The notes: generated from the letters alone by a model not told the origin. Shown: positions 42,186-52,061, counted from the stretch's first letter. The stretch is 64,000 bases of DNA from Pseudomonas sp. R-28-1W-6 (GCF_009799925.1 NZ_WELK01000012.1:47061-111060); one strand, 5' to 3'. Numbers and translations are program-made.

Positions 42186-43277
42186 GTGGAGACGGGGGTG
42201 GCAGTGGCGGATACCCAGGTGGACGTGGTGATTGTCGGCGGTGGCCAGGCGGCCCTGGCGGTGGCGTACTTCCTGCGCCGCAGCGGGCTGTCGTTCGTCA
42301 TCCTCGATGCGGAGCAGGGGCCAGGCGGGGCCTGGCGGCATGGCTGGAATTCGCTGCGGCTGTTCTCGCCGGCGACCTGGAGTTCGATCCCCGGCTGGAT
42401 GATGCCGCCGGTGGCTGAAGGCTACCCGGGCCGCGACCATGTGCTCGATTACCTGGCCCAGTACGAGCGGCGCTACCAGTTGCCGGTCGAGCGGCCGGTG
42501 TGGGTCGAAACCGTCGAGCGCACGGCCGCCGGCCTGCGGGTGCGCGCCGGGGCGCGTAGCTGGCTGGCGCAGGCGCTGGTCAGCGCCACCGGCACTTGGC
42601 GCCATCCTTATATTCCGGCCTATGCCGATGCCGAGCGATTTCGCGGCGAGCAGCTGCATTCGGCCGACTACGTCGAACCCGGGGCCTTCGCCGGCAAGCG
42701 CGTGCTGGTGGTCGGCGGCGGCAATTCCGGGGCGCAGATTCTCGCCGAAGTGTCGCGGGTCGCCGAGACGACCTGGGTGACGCCCGAGGAGCCGCTGTTC
42801 CTGCCCGACGAGGTGGATGGCCGGGTGCTGTTCGAACGCGCCACCGAGCGCTGGAAGGCGTTGCAGGAGGGGCGGGTGATCGAACAGCCGGTCGGCGGCC
42901 TGGGCGATGTGGTCATGGTGCCGCCGGTGCGCGAGGCGCGCGCGCGTGGCGTGCTCAAGGCGGTGCGGCCGTTCAGCCGTTTCACCGCAAGCGGCGTGGT
43001 CTGGGCCGATGGCCAGGAGTCGCCGGTGGATGCGGTGATCTGGTGCACCGGCTTTCGTCCGGCGCTGGATCACCTGGCCGCGCTGGGCGTGGTGAACGAG
43101 GATGGCAAGGTGGACGTTGCCGGCACCCGTTCGCTCAAGGAGCCGCGGCTGTGGCTGGTCGGCTATGGCGAGTGGACCGGCGCGGCCTCGGCCACCCTGA
43201 TCGGAGTGACCCGCACCGCGCGCAGCACGGTCAATGAAATCGTCGAGGCCCTGGGCGCCCGGCACGGAGTGCAGTGA
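42186..43277 (+). CDS. arsO: ArsO-type flavin monooxygenase
   Basis: 363 residues with GTG start. The FAD site VVIVGGGQAALAVAYFL and NADPH site VLVVGGGNSGAQIL, plus FRPALDHL, match the small FMO-like flavoprotein ArsO found in arsenic operons. It likely oxidises an arsenic compound, possibly an organoarsenical. It overlaps or touches the arsP start. Several GTG codons lie in the first 20 codons, so the start is uncertain by a few residues. Confidence 0.86.
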   Translation: METGVAVADTQVDVVIVGGGQAALAVAYFLRRSGLSFVILDAEQGPGGAWRHGWNSLRLFSPATWSSIPGWMMPPVAEGYPGRDHVLDYLAQYERRYQLPVERPVWVETVERTAAGLRVRAGARSWLAQALVSATGTWRHPYIPAYADAERFRGEQLHSADYVEPGAFAGKRVLVVGGGNSGAQILAEVSRVAETTWVTPEEPLFLPDEVDGRVLFERATERWKALQEGRVIEQPVGGLGDVVMVPPVREARARGVLKAVRPFSRFTASGVVWADGQESPVDAVIWCTGFRPALDHLAALGVVNEDGKVDVAGTRSLKEPRLWLVGYGEWTGAASATLIGVTRTARSTVNEIVEALGARHGVQ

Positions 43278-43279
43278 GC

Positions 43280-44284
43280 ATGGAATTCTTCGCCTGGCTC
43301 AACGCGCAGCTGCTGCGCATGGACTGGCTGGCCGATCTGGTGCGCCTGCTGCTGGAGGACGGCCTGGGCCTGGATACCGCCAGCCGTCTCGGCGCCAGCC
43401 TGCACTTCTTCCTCTACGACGTGATCAAGATCTTCATCCTGCTCGGGCTGCTGATCTTCGGCGTGTCCTGGGTGCAGAGCTATTTTCCGCCGGAGCGCAC
43501 GCGGCGCATCCTCGGCGGCCTGCGCGGGGTGCGCGCCAACCTGATGGGCGCGTTGCTCGGCACTCTCACGCCGTTCTGTTCCTGCTCGTCGATCCCGCTG
43601 TTCATCGGCTTCACCAGTTCCGGGCTGCCGCTGGGGGTGACCTTCGCCTTCCTGATTTCCTCGCCGCTGGTGGACCTGGCCTCGGTGATCCTGCTGGCGA
43701 GCATCTTCAACTGGTCGATCGCCCTGGCCTACGTGCTGGTGGGCATCGTCCTGGCGGTGCTCGGCGGCAGCCTGATCGGCCGGGCGCGCATGGAGCGCCA
43801 TGTCGAGGCCTTCGCCATGCACAACAGGGTGCTCGACCTGCCGCCGAGCCAGCTGACCCGACGCGACCGCCTGCTGTTCGGCTGGGAGCAGGTGCGCGAG
43901 GTATTCGGCCGCGTCTGGCCGTATGTGCTGATCGGCGTGGGCATCGGCGCGGCGATCCACAACTGGATTCCCCAGGAGCTGGTGCTGGCGCTGCTCGGCG
44001 AGGAACACTGGTGGTCGGTGCCGCTGGCCACCCTGGTGGGTGCGCCGATGTATGCCGACATTTTCGGCACCCTGCCGATTGCCGAGGCGCTGGTGGCCAA
44101 GGGTGTCGGCCTGGGCACCGCGCTGGCCTTCATGATGGCGGTCACGGCCTTGTCGCTGCCGTCGCTGATCATGCTCAAGAAGGTGGTGAAGGCGCCGCTG
44201 CTGGCGCTGTTCTTCGCCATAGTGACGGTCGGCATCATGCTGATCGGCGTGCTGTTCAACCGCTTCGCCTACCTGCTTATCTGA
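43280..44284 (+). CDS. arsP: ArsP-like permease (DUF318 family)
   Basis: 334 residues with about 8-10 membrane helices. TPFCSCSSIPLFIGF carries the Cys motif thought to bind trivalent organoarsenicals, and GAPMYADIFGTLP is the second family signature. ArsP exports methylarsenite and aromatic arsenicals; related members export copper or zinc. Context with arsO favours arsenic. It starts 3 bases after the arsO stop (or at an overlapping GTG at 43274). Confidence 0.85.
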   Translation: MEFFAWLNAQLLRMDWLADLVRLLLEDGLGLDTASRLGASLHFFLYDVIKIFILLGLLIFGVSWVQSYFPPERTRRILGGLRGVRANLMGALLGTLTPFCSCSSIPLFIGFTSSGLPLGVTFAFLISSPLVDLASVILLASIFNWSIALAYVLVGIVLAVLGGSLIGRARMERHVEAFAMHNRVLDLPPSQLTRRDRLLFGWEQVREVFGRVWPYVLIGVGIGAAIHNWIPQELVLALLGEEHWWSVPLATLVGAPMYADIFGTLPIAEALVAKGVGLGTALAFMMAVTALSLPSLIMLKKVVKAPLLALFFAIVTVGIMLIGVLFNRFAYLLI

Positions 44285-44302
44285 CCGGCAAGGAGTGTGT
44301 CC

Positions 44303-44539
44303 ATGATCATCAAGATTCTCGGTTCCGGCTGCAAGAAGTGCATCACCCTGAGCGAAAACACCCAGCAGGCCCTGCATGACCTGGGGCTGACGGCGCAGGT
44401 GGTGAAGGTCACCGACTTCGCCGAGATCGCCGCCCACGGGGTGATGTCGACCCCGGCGCTGGCCATCGACGACCAGGTGGTGTCGGTGGGCAAGGTGCTC
44501 ACGGCGGCCGAGGTCGCCGACCTGCTGCGCGCCGGCTGA
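44303..44539 (+). CDS. Small thioredoxin-like protein
   Basis: 78 residues of the TM0996/MTH895 group. The redox motif is GCKKC (CxxC) followed by the cis-proline at MSTPALAID. It sits 18 bases after arsP. A dithiol carrier next to ArsP may supply or reduce the arsenical substrate; this is inference. Confidence 0.9.
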   Translation: MIIKILGSGCKKCITLSENTQQALHDLGLTAQVVKVTDFAEIAAHGVMSTPALAIDDQVVSVGKVLTAAEVADLLRAG

Positions 44540-44646
44540 GCCTCGGGTCGGCTCGCGCGGCAGAGCTGCCGTGGCCGTCCATACTCAGTAGCGGCGCCGC
44601 GCTATCAGCGGTCGTTGTTCCAGCCAGCGGCAGGGGAGTCCGAGTC

Positions 44647-45591
44647 GTGGAATTCAAGGATTACTACCAGATTCTCGGCGTCGACAAGGGTGCCAGCGCC
44701 GACGCGATCAAGAAGTCCTACCGCAAGCTGGCGCGCAAGTACCACCCCGACGTGAGCAAGGAGGCCGATGCCGAAGTGCGCATGAAGGAGGTCAACGAGG
44801 CCTACGCGGTGCTCGGCGACGTGGAAAAACGCGCCGCCTACGACCAGCTCGGCGGGCGTTACCAGGATGGCCAGGAGTTCCAGGCGCCACCGGGCTGGGA
44901 CAGCGGCTTCGAGTTTACCGGTGGCGATTTCTCCGCGGCCGACCTGGGCGAGTACAGCGACTTCTTCGCCAACCTGTTCGGCCAGGCCGGCCGTGGCCGC
45001 CACGCCCACGGGCGGGCGCAGTCGCGGCGCGGCGAGGACCATCACGCCAAGATCGTCATCGAGCTGCGCGATGCCTATGCGGGGGCGACGCGCACCCTCA
45101 CCCTGCGCGGTGCGCGCGCCGATGCCCAGGGCCGGGTGAGCCTGCAGGAGCACAACCTCAACGTGCAGATTCCCAAGGGCATCCGCGAGGGTCAGCAGAT
45201 CCGCCTGGCCGGCCAGGGCAGCCCGGGGATCGGCGGCGGACCGGCCGGGGATCTGTACCTGGAGGTGCACTTCCAGGCGGACCCGCACTACCGGGTGGAC
45301 GGCCGCGATGTCTACGAGACGCTGCCGGTAACGCCCTGGGAGGCGGCGCTGGGGGCGAGCATCGAGGCGCCGACGCCGTCCGGCAAGGTGCAGGTGAAGA
45401 TTCCCGCGCATTCGCAGAGCGGGCGCAAGCTGCGCCTCAAGGGCCGTGGCATTCCCGGCGAGCCGGCGGGCGACCTGTACCTGCTGCTGGAGGTGGTCCT
45501 GCCGCCCGCCGACACGGACAAGGCCCGCCAGCTCTACGCCATGATGGCCCAGGAGCTGCCCTTCAACCCGCGCCAGGCCATGGGAGTGTGA
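44647..45591 (+). CDS. cbpA: Curved-DNA-binding DnaJ-like protein CbpA
   Basis: 314 residues from a GTG start. J-domain at 1-70 with the HPD motif (KYHPDVS), a Gly/Phe-poor linker, and the two C-terminal beta barrels of type II DnaJ proteins. It lacks the zinc-finger region of DnaJ. CbpA is a co-chaperone of DnaK and a stationary-phase DNA-binding protein, controlled by the CbpM encoded next. Confidence 0.95.
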   Translation: MEFKDYYQILGVDKGASADAIKKSYRKLARKYHPDVSKEADAEVRMKEVNEAYAVLGDVEKRAAYDQLGGRYQDGQEFQAPPGWDSGFEFTGGDFSAADLGEYSDFFANLFGQAGRGRHAHGRAQSRRGEDHHAKIVIELRDAYAGATRTLTLRGARADAQGRVSLQEHNLNVQIPKGIREGQQIRLAGQGSPGIGGGPAGDLYLEVHFQADPHYRVDGRDVYETLPVTPWEAALGASIEAPTPSGKVQVKIPAHSQSGRKLRLKGRGIPGEPAGDLYLLLEVVLPPADTDKARQLYAMMAQELPFNPRQAMGV

Positions 45592-45594
45592 AGC

Positions 45595-45906
45595 ATGCCG
45601 TCCATCGAGATCATCACCGGTGTTGTCGTGGATGAGGTCACCCTCGACCTCGACGAACTGGCCCGGGCCTGCGCCGTCGAGTCGGTGTGGATAGTCGAGC
45701 GGGTCGAGGCGGGGCTGCTCGGCGTGCTGGGCCAGGAGCAGCCGGCCGGCTGGCGTTTCAGCAGCGCCGAACTGGCCCGTGCCCGGCGCCTGGTGGCGCT
45801 GGAGCGCGACTTCGACGCCAACCCCGAACTGGCCGCCCTGGTGGCGGACCTGATCGAGGAAGTGGCGCGGCTCAAGGCCAGGCTCAAGGCTGCCGGCCTG
45901 GACTGA
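45595..45906 (+). CDS. cbpM: CbpA modulator CbpM
   Basis: 103 residues, helical. VTLDLDELARACAVESVWIVERVEAGLLG is the MerR-like fold of CbpM, which binds the J-domain of CbpA and blocks its activity. It starts 3 bases after cbpA. Its last 23 bases overlap the convergent arsJ gene. Confidence 0.93.
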   Translation: MPSIEIITGVVVDEVTLDLDELARACAVESVWIVERVEAGLLGVLGQEQPAGWRFSSAELARARRLVALERDFDANPELAALVADLIEEVARLKARLKAAGLD

Positions 45907-47122
45907 GCCCCTCGGCATGCCTGGGCAGGCCCAGGGAGATCAGCGCCGCTGCCAAGACGAAGGCCGAGGAAATCCACAGGCAGGCCTCGAGTCCATATGC
46001 CTGGTAGACCCAGCCCGATAGCAGGGTGCCGAGCAGGCGGCCGAGGGCGTTGGACATGTAGTAGAAGCCCACGTCCAGTGACACGCCATCTTCCTTGGCG
46101 TAGCTGACGATCAGGTAACTGTGCAGCGAGGAGTTCACCGCGAACAGCACGCCGAACAGCAGCAGGCCGCCGAGCAGCACCCAGTGTGCCGGGCCACCGG
46201 CCTGCAAGCCGAGGGCGATGGCCGCCGGCAGCCCGGCCAGCAGCGCGGCCCAGACGAAGGCGGCGCGGCCGTCCGGCACCTGGCCGCTGCGCTTGCCGGT
46301 GATGGCCGGGGCCAGGGACTGGACCATGCCGTAGCCGATGATCCAGCTGGCGAGGAAGCCGCCGACCTGCCAGAAGTCCCAGCCGAACACGCTGGAGAGA
46401 TAAACCGGCAGGGCCACCACGAACCACACGTCGCGGGCGCCGAACAGGAACAGGCGGGCGGCCGACAGGATGTTGATCGCCCGGCTCTTGGACAGCAGTT
46501 CGCGGAACTTGGGTTTGCCCTTGGCCTTGCCCAGGTCCTTGCGCAGCAGCCGCAGGCTGGCCAGCCAGATCAGCGCCAGCACGGCGGCCATGGCCAGCAC
46601 TGCGCCGGTGAAGCCGAGCAGGGCGAGCAGGGCACCGCCGAGGAAGAAGCCGACGCCCTTCAGGGCGTTCTTCGAGCCGGTGAGAATCGCCACCCACTTA
46701 TACAGGGTGCCTTGCTGGCCGGCGGGCACCAGGAGCTTGATCGAGCTCTTGGCGCTCATCTTGTTGAGGTCCTTGGCGATGCCCGACAGCGCCTGCGCGC
46801 CCATCACCCAGGGCACCGTGAGCCAGGCGGCCGGCACGCAGAGCATCAGCAGCGCCGCCACCTGCAGGCCGAGGCCGAGGTTCATGGTGCGATTCAGGCC
46901 CAGGCGCGCGCCCAGGTAGCCACCGACCAGGTTGGTGACCACGCCGAAGATCTCGTAGAACAGGAACAGCGCGGCGATCTGCAGCGGCGAATAGCCGAGG
47001 CTGTGGAAATGCAGCACCACCAGCATGCGCAGGGCGCCGTCGGTGAGGGTGAAGGCCCAGTAGTTGCCGGTCACCAGCAGGTACTGGCGCACGGCGGGCG
47101 AGAGGGTCGCGAGGGAGTGCAT
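45884..47122 (-). CDS. arsJ: ArsJ MFS exporter of 1-arseno-3-phosphoglycerate
   Basis: 412 residues with 12 membrane helices. NYWAFTLTDGALRMLVVLHFH and KDLNKMSAKSSIKLLVP are ArsJ signatures. With the GAPDH-like enzyme next to it, ArsJ exports the unstable arseno-phosphoglycerate, which breaks down outside to arsenate. It shares its 3' end with cbpM. A repeat element separates it from the gapdh gene. Confidence 0.93.
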   Translation of the reverse strand: MHSLATLSPAVRQYLLVTGNYWAFTLTDGALRMLVVLHFHSLGYSPLQIAALFLFYEIFGVVTNLVGGYLGARLGLNRTMNLGLGLQVAALLMLCVPAAWLTVPWVMGAQALSGIAKDLNKMSAKSSIKLLVPAGQQGTLYKWVAILTGSKNALKGVGFFLGGALLALLGFTGAVLAMAAVLALIWLASLRLLRKDLGKAKGKPKFRELLSKSRAINILSAARLFLFGARDVWFVVALPVYLSSVFGWDFWQVGGFLASWIIGYGMVQSLAPAITGKRSGQVPDGRAAFVWAALLAGLPAAIALGLQAGGPAHWVLLGGLLLFGVLFAVNSSLHSYLIVSYAKEDGVSLDVGFYYMSNALGRLLGTLLSGWVYQAYGLEACLWISSAFVLAAALISLGLPRHAEGLSPGRQP

Positions 47123-47162
47123 GAGGTTATCCGGTGAACGGAGCGCAGGGCGGATTCATGGT

Positions 47163-47219
47163 GTAGGGTGCGCCGCGCGCACCATGGCGCGGCAGGTGGT
47201 GCGCACGGCGCACCCTACG
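47163..47219. repeat. Inverted-repeat element with GTAGGGTGCGCC ends, copy 3
   Basis: The same arms as the copies at 15421 and 37425, with a short centre. It lies inside the arsenic operon between arsJ and the gapdh gene, whose stop codon is 2 bases away. Confidence 0.8.
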
Positions 47220-47221
47220 GG

Positions 47222-48226
<1,005 letters not shown>

Positions 48227-48236
48227 GCGGGGTTCC

Positions 48237-48953
48237 TCAAATGGCAGATTGATTGACGCGTTTCGATAGTTGCTCGGCCGACTCCTTGCGTTCGGAGTAG
48301 CGGTCGACCAAGTAGTCGGCGCGCTCGCGCAGCAGCAGGGTGAACTTGACCAGTTCTTCCATGACATCCACCACCCGGTCGTAATAGGCCGAAGGCTTCA
48401 TCCGCCCGGCCGCATCGAATTCGAGGAAGGCCTTGGGCACCGAGGACTGGTTGGGGATGGTAAACATGCGCATCCAGCGCCCCAGCACGCGCAGCTGGTT
48501 GACCACGTTGAACGACTGCGAGCCGCCGCAGACCTGCATCAGCGCCAGGGTCTTGCCCTGGGTCGGGCGGATCGCGCCGATGGCCAGCGGCACCCAGTCG
48601 ATCTGCGCCTTGAACACGGCGGTCATCGCGCCGTGGCGTTCCGGCGAGCACCACACCTGGCCTTCCGACCACTGCATCAGTTCGCGCAGTTCCTGCACCT
48701 TGGGGTGGCTGTCCGGGGCATCGTCCGGCAGCGGCAGGCCGCGCGGGTCGAAGATGCGCGTTTCGGCGCCTAAGCGCTGCAGCAGGCGCGCGGCCTCCTC
48801 GGTGAGCAGGCGGCTGAACGAGTGCTGGCGGGTCGAGCCGTACAGCAGCAGGATGCGCGGCTGGTGCGTGGCCTGCAGCGGGGTGCCGAGCCGGTCGGCA
48901 TCGGGCAGCGCGAACAGTTGGTCGTCGAGCTGGGGCAGGCTGTCGTCGTGCAT
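48237..48953 (-). CDS. arsH: ArsH NADPH-FMN oxidoreductase
   Basis: 238 residues. YGSTRQHSFSR is the FMN-binding loop and the flavodoxin-like fold with the ArsH ending is seen. ArsH oxidises trivalent organoarsenicals to the less toxic pentavalent forms. Second gene of the arsR-led operon. Confidence 0.95.
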   Translation of the reverse strand: MHDDSLPQLDDQLFALPDADRLGTPLQATHQPRILLLYGSTRQHSFSRLLTEEAARLLQRLGAETRIFDPRGLPLPDDAPDSHPKVQELRELMQWSEGQVWCSPERHGAMTAVFKAQIDWVPLAIGAIRPTQGKTLALMQVCGGSQSFNVVNQLRVLGRWMRMFTIPNQSSVPKAFLEFDAAGRMKPSAYYDRVVDVMEELVKFTLLLRERADYLVDRYSERKESAEQLSKRVNQSAI

Positions 48954-48983
48954 CGGTAGGGTCCTTTTCGGTCTGGCCAGGCG

Positions 48984-49340
48984 TCAGCAGCAGGAGACGG
49001 CGCGTTCGGGGCGGTCATCCATGCATTGCAGGCGCTGGGCGACGGGGGTGAGCCAGTCGCGGTTGGCCTCCAGGGTGGTGCGCAGGACGCCCAGCACCCA
49101 CTCCGGCAGATCCGGGTGCAGGCGGTAGTACACCCACTGGCCCTGGCGGCGGTCGGCCAGCAGGCCGCAGGTGCGCAGCTGGGCCAGGTGGCGGGAGATC
49201 TTCGGCTGGCTTTCGCCCAGGGCGCAGGTCAGCTCGCAGACGCACAGCTCGCCTTCGCCGGTGACCAGCAGCATCAGGCGCACGCGGGTGTCGTCGGCCA
49301 GGCATTTGAAGACGCTGGTCGGGGTCAGGGGTTCGCTCAT
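48984..49340 (-). CDS. arsR: ArsR arsenite-responsive repressor
   Basis: 118 residues. Winged HTH (SQPKISRHLAQLRTCGLL) and the As(III) site ELCVCELTC with Cys 33, 35 and 39, as in E. coli ArsR. The C-terminus has a further Cys pair. The start at 49340 has GGAGGA in the right place; an ATG five codons earlier overlaps it. The palindrome at 49353 is its probable operator. Confidence 0.94.
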   Translation of the reverse strand: MSEPLTPTSVFKCLADDTRVRLMLLVTGEGELCVCELTCALGESQPKISRHLAQLRTCGLLADRRQGQWVYYRLHPDLPEWVLGVLRTTLEANRDWLTPVAQRLQCMDDRPERAVSCC

Positions 49341-49352
49341 GCTGGCGTCCTC

Positions 49353-49378
49353 CATATATTCGATTTTTCGAATATATG
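49353..49378. promoter_or_regulatory. ArsR operator (palindrome)
   Basis: CATATATTCGA TTTT TCGAATATATG: perfect 11-base arms around four T, AT-rich in a GC-rich genome. It covers the region just upstream of arsR and would overlap its ribosome site or promoter. ArsR boxes of this ATATTCGA type are well known. Confidence 0.85.
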
Positions 49379-49542
49379 GAAAATCGAATGTCAGGTAAAG
49401 CCATGGCAGGCGCAACGTGCCCGGCAGGATGGGGGAAACCCGCCGCGCACTTGGCGGGAATCCGCCATAAATGTCGCTCAAGAGATGCCGATAATTATAT
49501 TAAGTGTTTGTTATTAAAGGAATTTATTTAAATTTAGGCGGC

Positions 49543-49557
49543 TGGCACAAGCCTTGC
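49543..49557 (+). promoter_or_regulatory. Sigma54 promoter of dctA
   Basis: TGGCAC AAGCC TTGC is a perfect -24/-12 pair with the GG and GC 12 bases apart. It lies 124 bases before dctA; the AT-rich stretch at 49480-49535 may bind IHF or activators. Matches known DctB/DctD-type control of C4-dicarboxylate uptake. Confidence 0.85.
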
Positions 49558-49680
49558 GATAAGCGCTACAGCTCCCCGGTGGAGCCCCACAACAAATCCC
49601 TCCAGTGAGGAGGGTTAGCGCTAAATGCGGCTGCACGGCCTTGCGGACATCGAGGCTGGCGCAGCAAGAGAGGAACTGCC

Positions 49681-50988
49681 ATGACCCGCAAACCGCTGTA
49701 CAAGAGTCTGTACGCCCAGGTGCTGGTGGCCATCGCCATCGGTATCGCCCTCGGACATTTCTACCCGGAGACCGGCGTTGCCCTGAAGCCGCTGGGTGAT
49801 GGCTTCGTCAAACTGATCAAGATGGCCATCGCGCCGATCATCTTCTGCACCGTGGTCAGCGGCATCGCCGGCATGCAGGACATGAAGGCGGTGGGCAAGA
49901 CCGGCGGTTACGCGCTGCTGTATTTCGAAATCGTCTCCACCGTGGCCCTGCTGATCGGCCTGGTCGTGGTCAACGTGGTGCAGCCGGGCGTCGGCATGCA
50001 TGTCGACCCGTCCACCCTCGACACCAAGGGCATCGCCGCCTACGCCGCCGCCGGCGAGTCGCAGAGCACCGTGGCCTTCCTGCTCAACGTGATCCCCAGC
50101 ACCATAGTCGGCGCCTTTGCCAGCGGCGACATCCTGCAGGTGCTGTTCTTCTCGGTGATCTTCGCCTTCGCCCTGCAGCGCATGGGCGACTACGGCAAGC
50201 CGGTGCTGCACTTCATCGACCAGATCGCCCAGGTGATGTTCGGCATCATCAACATGATCATGAAGGTCGCGCCCATCGGTGCCTTCGGCGCCATGGCCTT
50301 CACCATCGGCCAGTACGGCGTCGGTTCGCTGGTGCAGCTGGGCCAGCTGATGATCTGCTTCTACGTCACCTGCGCGCTGTTCGTCCTGCTGGTCCTCGGC
50401 GGTATCGCCAAGGCCCACGGCTTCAGCATTCTCAAGTTCATCAAATACATCCGCGAAGAGCTGCTGATCGTGCTCGGCACCTCGTCCTCGGAGTCGGCCC
50501 TGCCGCGCATGCTGGACAAGATGGAGAAGCTCGGCGCGAACAAGTCGGTGGTCGGCCTGGTCATTCCTACCGGCTACTCGTTCAACCTCGACGGCACCTC
50601 GATCTACCTGACCATGGCCGCGGTATTCATCGCCCAGGCCACCGACACGCCGATGGACATCACCCACCAGATCACCCTGCTGGCGGTGCTGCTGATCGCC
50701 TCCAAGGGCGCGGCCGGGGTGACCGGCAGCGGCTTCATCGTGCTGGCGGCCACCCTGTCTGCGGTCGGCCACCTGCCGGTTGCCGGCCTGGCGCTGATCC
50801 TCGGCATCGACCGCTTCATGTCGGAAGCCCGCGCCCTGACCAACCTGATCGGCAACGGCGTGGCCACCATCGTGGTCGCCAAGTGGTGCAAGCAGCTCGA
50901 CGAGACCACGCTGCAACAGCAACTGGCCGCTGGCGGGCAGACCGTGCCGGGCGCGGCGGACGTGCTCGGCCAGCAGAAGGTCGCCTGA
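49681..50988 (+). CDS. dctA: C4-dicarboxylate transporter DctA
   Basis: 435 residues, about eight membrane helices and two hairpins. GTSSSESALPRM and VIPTGYSFNLDGTSIYLT are the cation/substrate sites of the DAACS family. Imports succinate, fumarate and malate with protons or sodium. Sigma54 promoter upstream, terminator downstream. Confidence 0.96.
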   Translation: MTRKPLYKSLYAQVLVAIAIGIALGHFYPETGVALKPLGDGFVKLIKMAIAPIIFCTVVSGIAGMQDMKAVGKTGGYALLYFEIVSTVALLIGLVVVNVVQPGVGMHVDPSTLDTKGIAAYAAAGESQSTVAFLLNVIPSTIVGAFASGDILQVLFFSVIFAFALQRMGDYGKPVLHFIDQIAQVMFGIINMIMKVAPIGAFGAMAFTIGQYGVGSLVQLGQLMICFYVTCALFVLLVLGGIAKAHGFSILKFIKYIREELLIVLGTSSSESALPRMLDKMEKLGANKSVVGLVIPTGYSFNLDGTSIYLTMAAVFIAQATDTPMDITHQITLLAVLLIASKGAAGVTGSGFIVLAATLSAVGHLPVAGLALILGIDRFMSEARALTNLIGNGVATIVVAKWCKQLDETTLQQQLAAGGQTVPGAADVLGQQKVA

Positions 50989-51032
50989 CTGCCTGATTTT
51001 CACCGCCCTGTCGGCAGGGCGGTACTCTCCTG

Positions 51033-51058
51033 GCCCGTCCTCGTGACGGGCTTTTTTT
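51033..51058 (+). terminator. Terminator of dctA
   Basis: GCCCGTC CTCGT GACGGGC and seven T. A second hairpin without T-tract (CCGCCCTG TCGG CAGGGCGG) lies just before it. Confidence 0.93.
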
Positions 51059-51270
51059 GTCCGCTTGCCGGGCGATTTGTTAGAGATGCTTCACAGCCTG
51101 AGCGGATCGAACGCACAGCCGGGTGGCGGCTGCGCGTAGAATGGTCGCCCTCAAGAACGACTCTGGAATGGATGCCATGTCGACTGATTCGCGCTCGCCT
51201 GCGCGCTGCATTTCCCGCCCCCCGGCTTGCCGACTGAACCACGCTCCTCTGGCGAGCGAGGGTTGAGCGG

Positions 51271-51861
51271 ATGCAGAGCCACGATTTCTTCATCAACCTG
51301 ATTCTCAGCGTGATCATGATCGTTGGGGTCTACCAGTTCTATTTCCTGACCCAGCGCTACACCCTGGTGGAGGTGCGCACCTTCCACTCGCGCCTGGACG
51401 AGAAGATGCCGTTCTGGCCGTCCTGGTCATGGATCTACAGCTTCCTCTACTACCCGGCGATCCTCTACATCAACTGGCTGGTGGAGAGCCCGCGCGACTT
51501 CACCATCATCGCCTTCTCCTACATCGTCCTGCTGGTGATGCAGATGGTCTGCTTCTGCGCCTTCCCGGTGTCGACTCCCGAGCACTGGCGCAGCATCAAT
51601 ACCGGGAGCAGCTGGTCCGAGCGCTTCCTGCGGTTCGTGCAGCGCTTCGATGCGCCGTCCAACTGCTTCCCCAGCATGCATGTCTCGGTGGCCACCCTGA
51701 CGGCGCTGCTGGCGCTGGGTTCGCTGGGGCCCTGGGTGTTCCTGTTCCCGCTGCTGATCGCCCTGTCCTGTACCTTCACCAAGCAGCATTACCTGGCCGA
51801 CCTACCGGCCGGCGCGCTGCTGGGCTGGGTGGCCTATCAGGTTTACCTGCTGCTGATCTGA
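51271..51861 (+). CDS. PAP2-type membrane phosphatase
   Basis: 196 residues with about six helices. PSNCFPSMHVS and CTFTKQHYLADLPAG carry phosphatase motifs 2 and 3 (the SxxxH and xH-x3-D residues); the first KxxxxxxRP motif is degenerate. Probable lipid phosphatase, for example undecaprenyl-diphosphate or phosphatidate. Ends at a terminator. Confidence 0.88.
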   Translation: MQSHDFFINLILSVIMIVGVYQFYFLTQRYTLVEVRTFHSRLDEKMPFWPSWSWIYSFLYYPAILYINWLVESPRDFTIIAFSYIVLLVMQMVCFCAFPVSTPEHWRSINTGSSWSERFLRFVQRFDAPSNCFPSMHVSVATLTALLALGSLGPWVFLFPLLIALSCTFTKQHYLADLPAGALLGWVAYQVYLLLI

Positions 51862-51887
51862 TTGCTCTTGCACTCCATCAGTGCTTT

Positions 51888-51926
51888 AAGGCGGCGCTCC
51901 TCCCCCGGACGCCGCCTTCTTTTTTT
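51888..51926 (+). terminator. Terminator after the PAP2 gene
   Basis: AAGGCGGCG (13-base loop) CGCCGCCTT followed by CTTTTTTT: a perfect 9-base stem. Confidence 0.92.
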
Positions 51927-52061
51927 GCGCAGAGCTCCTGGCAATCCGCGCTCGAACCTTGGCTCCGGCGCTTTCTGCAGCGCCGCCGTGCGATTGCGGC
52001 TTTCCCTGGCGCGTCGCTCTGGCTAAGCTCGCGGTTCCGCATCCGCAGCAGAGGTTTTCCC

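Noticed and set aside
42186..43277. arsO as a general flavin monooxygenase for xenobiotics
   Set aside because: Context with arsP and a thioredoxin, plus the short ArsO-type length, fits arsenic better, though enzyme data would be needed.
44555..44600. Hairpin after the thioredoxin gene as a terminator
   Set aside because: CGGCAGAGCTGCCG forms a stem but no T-run follows.
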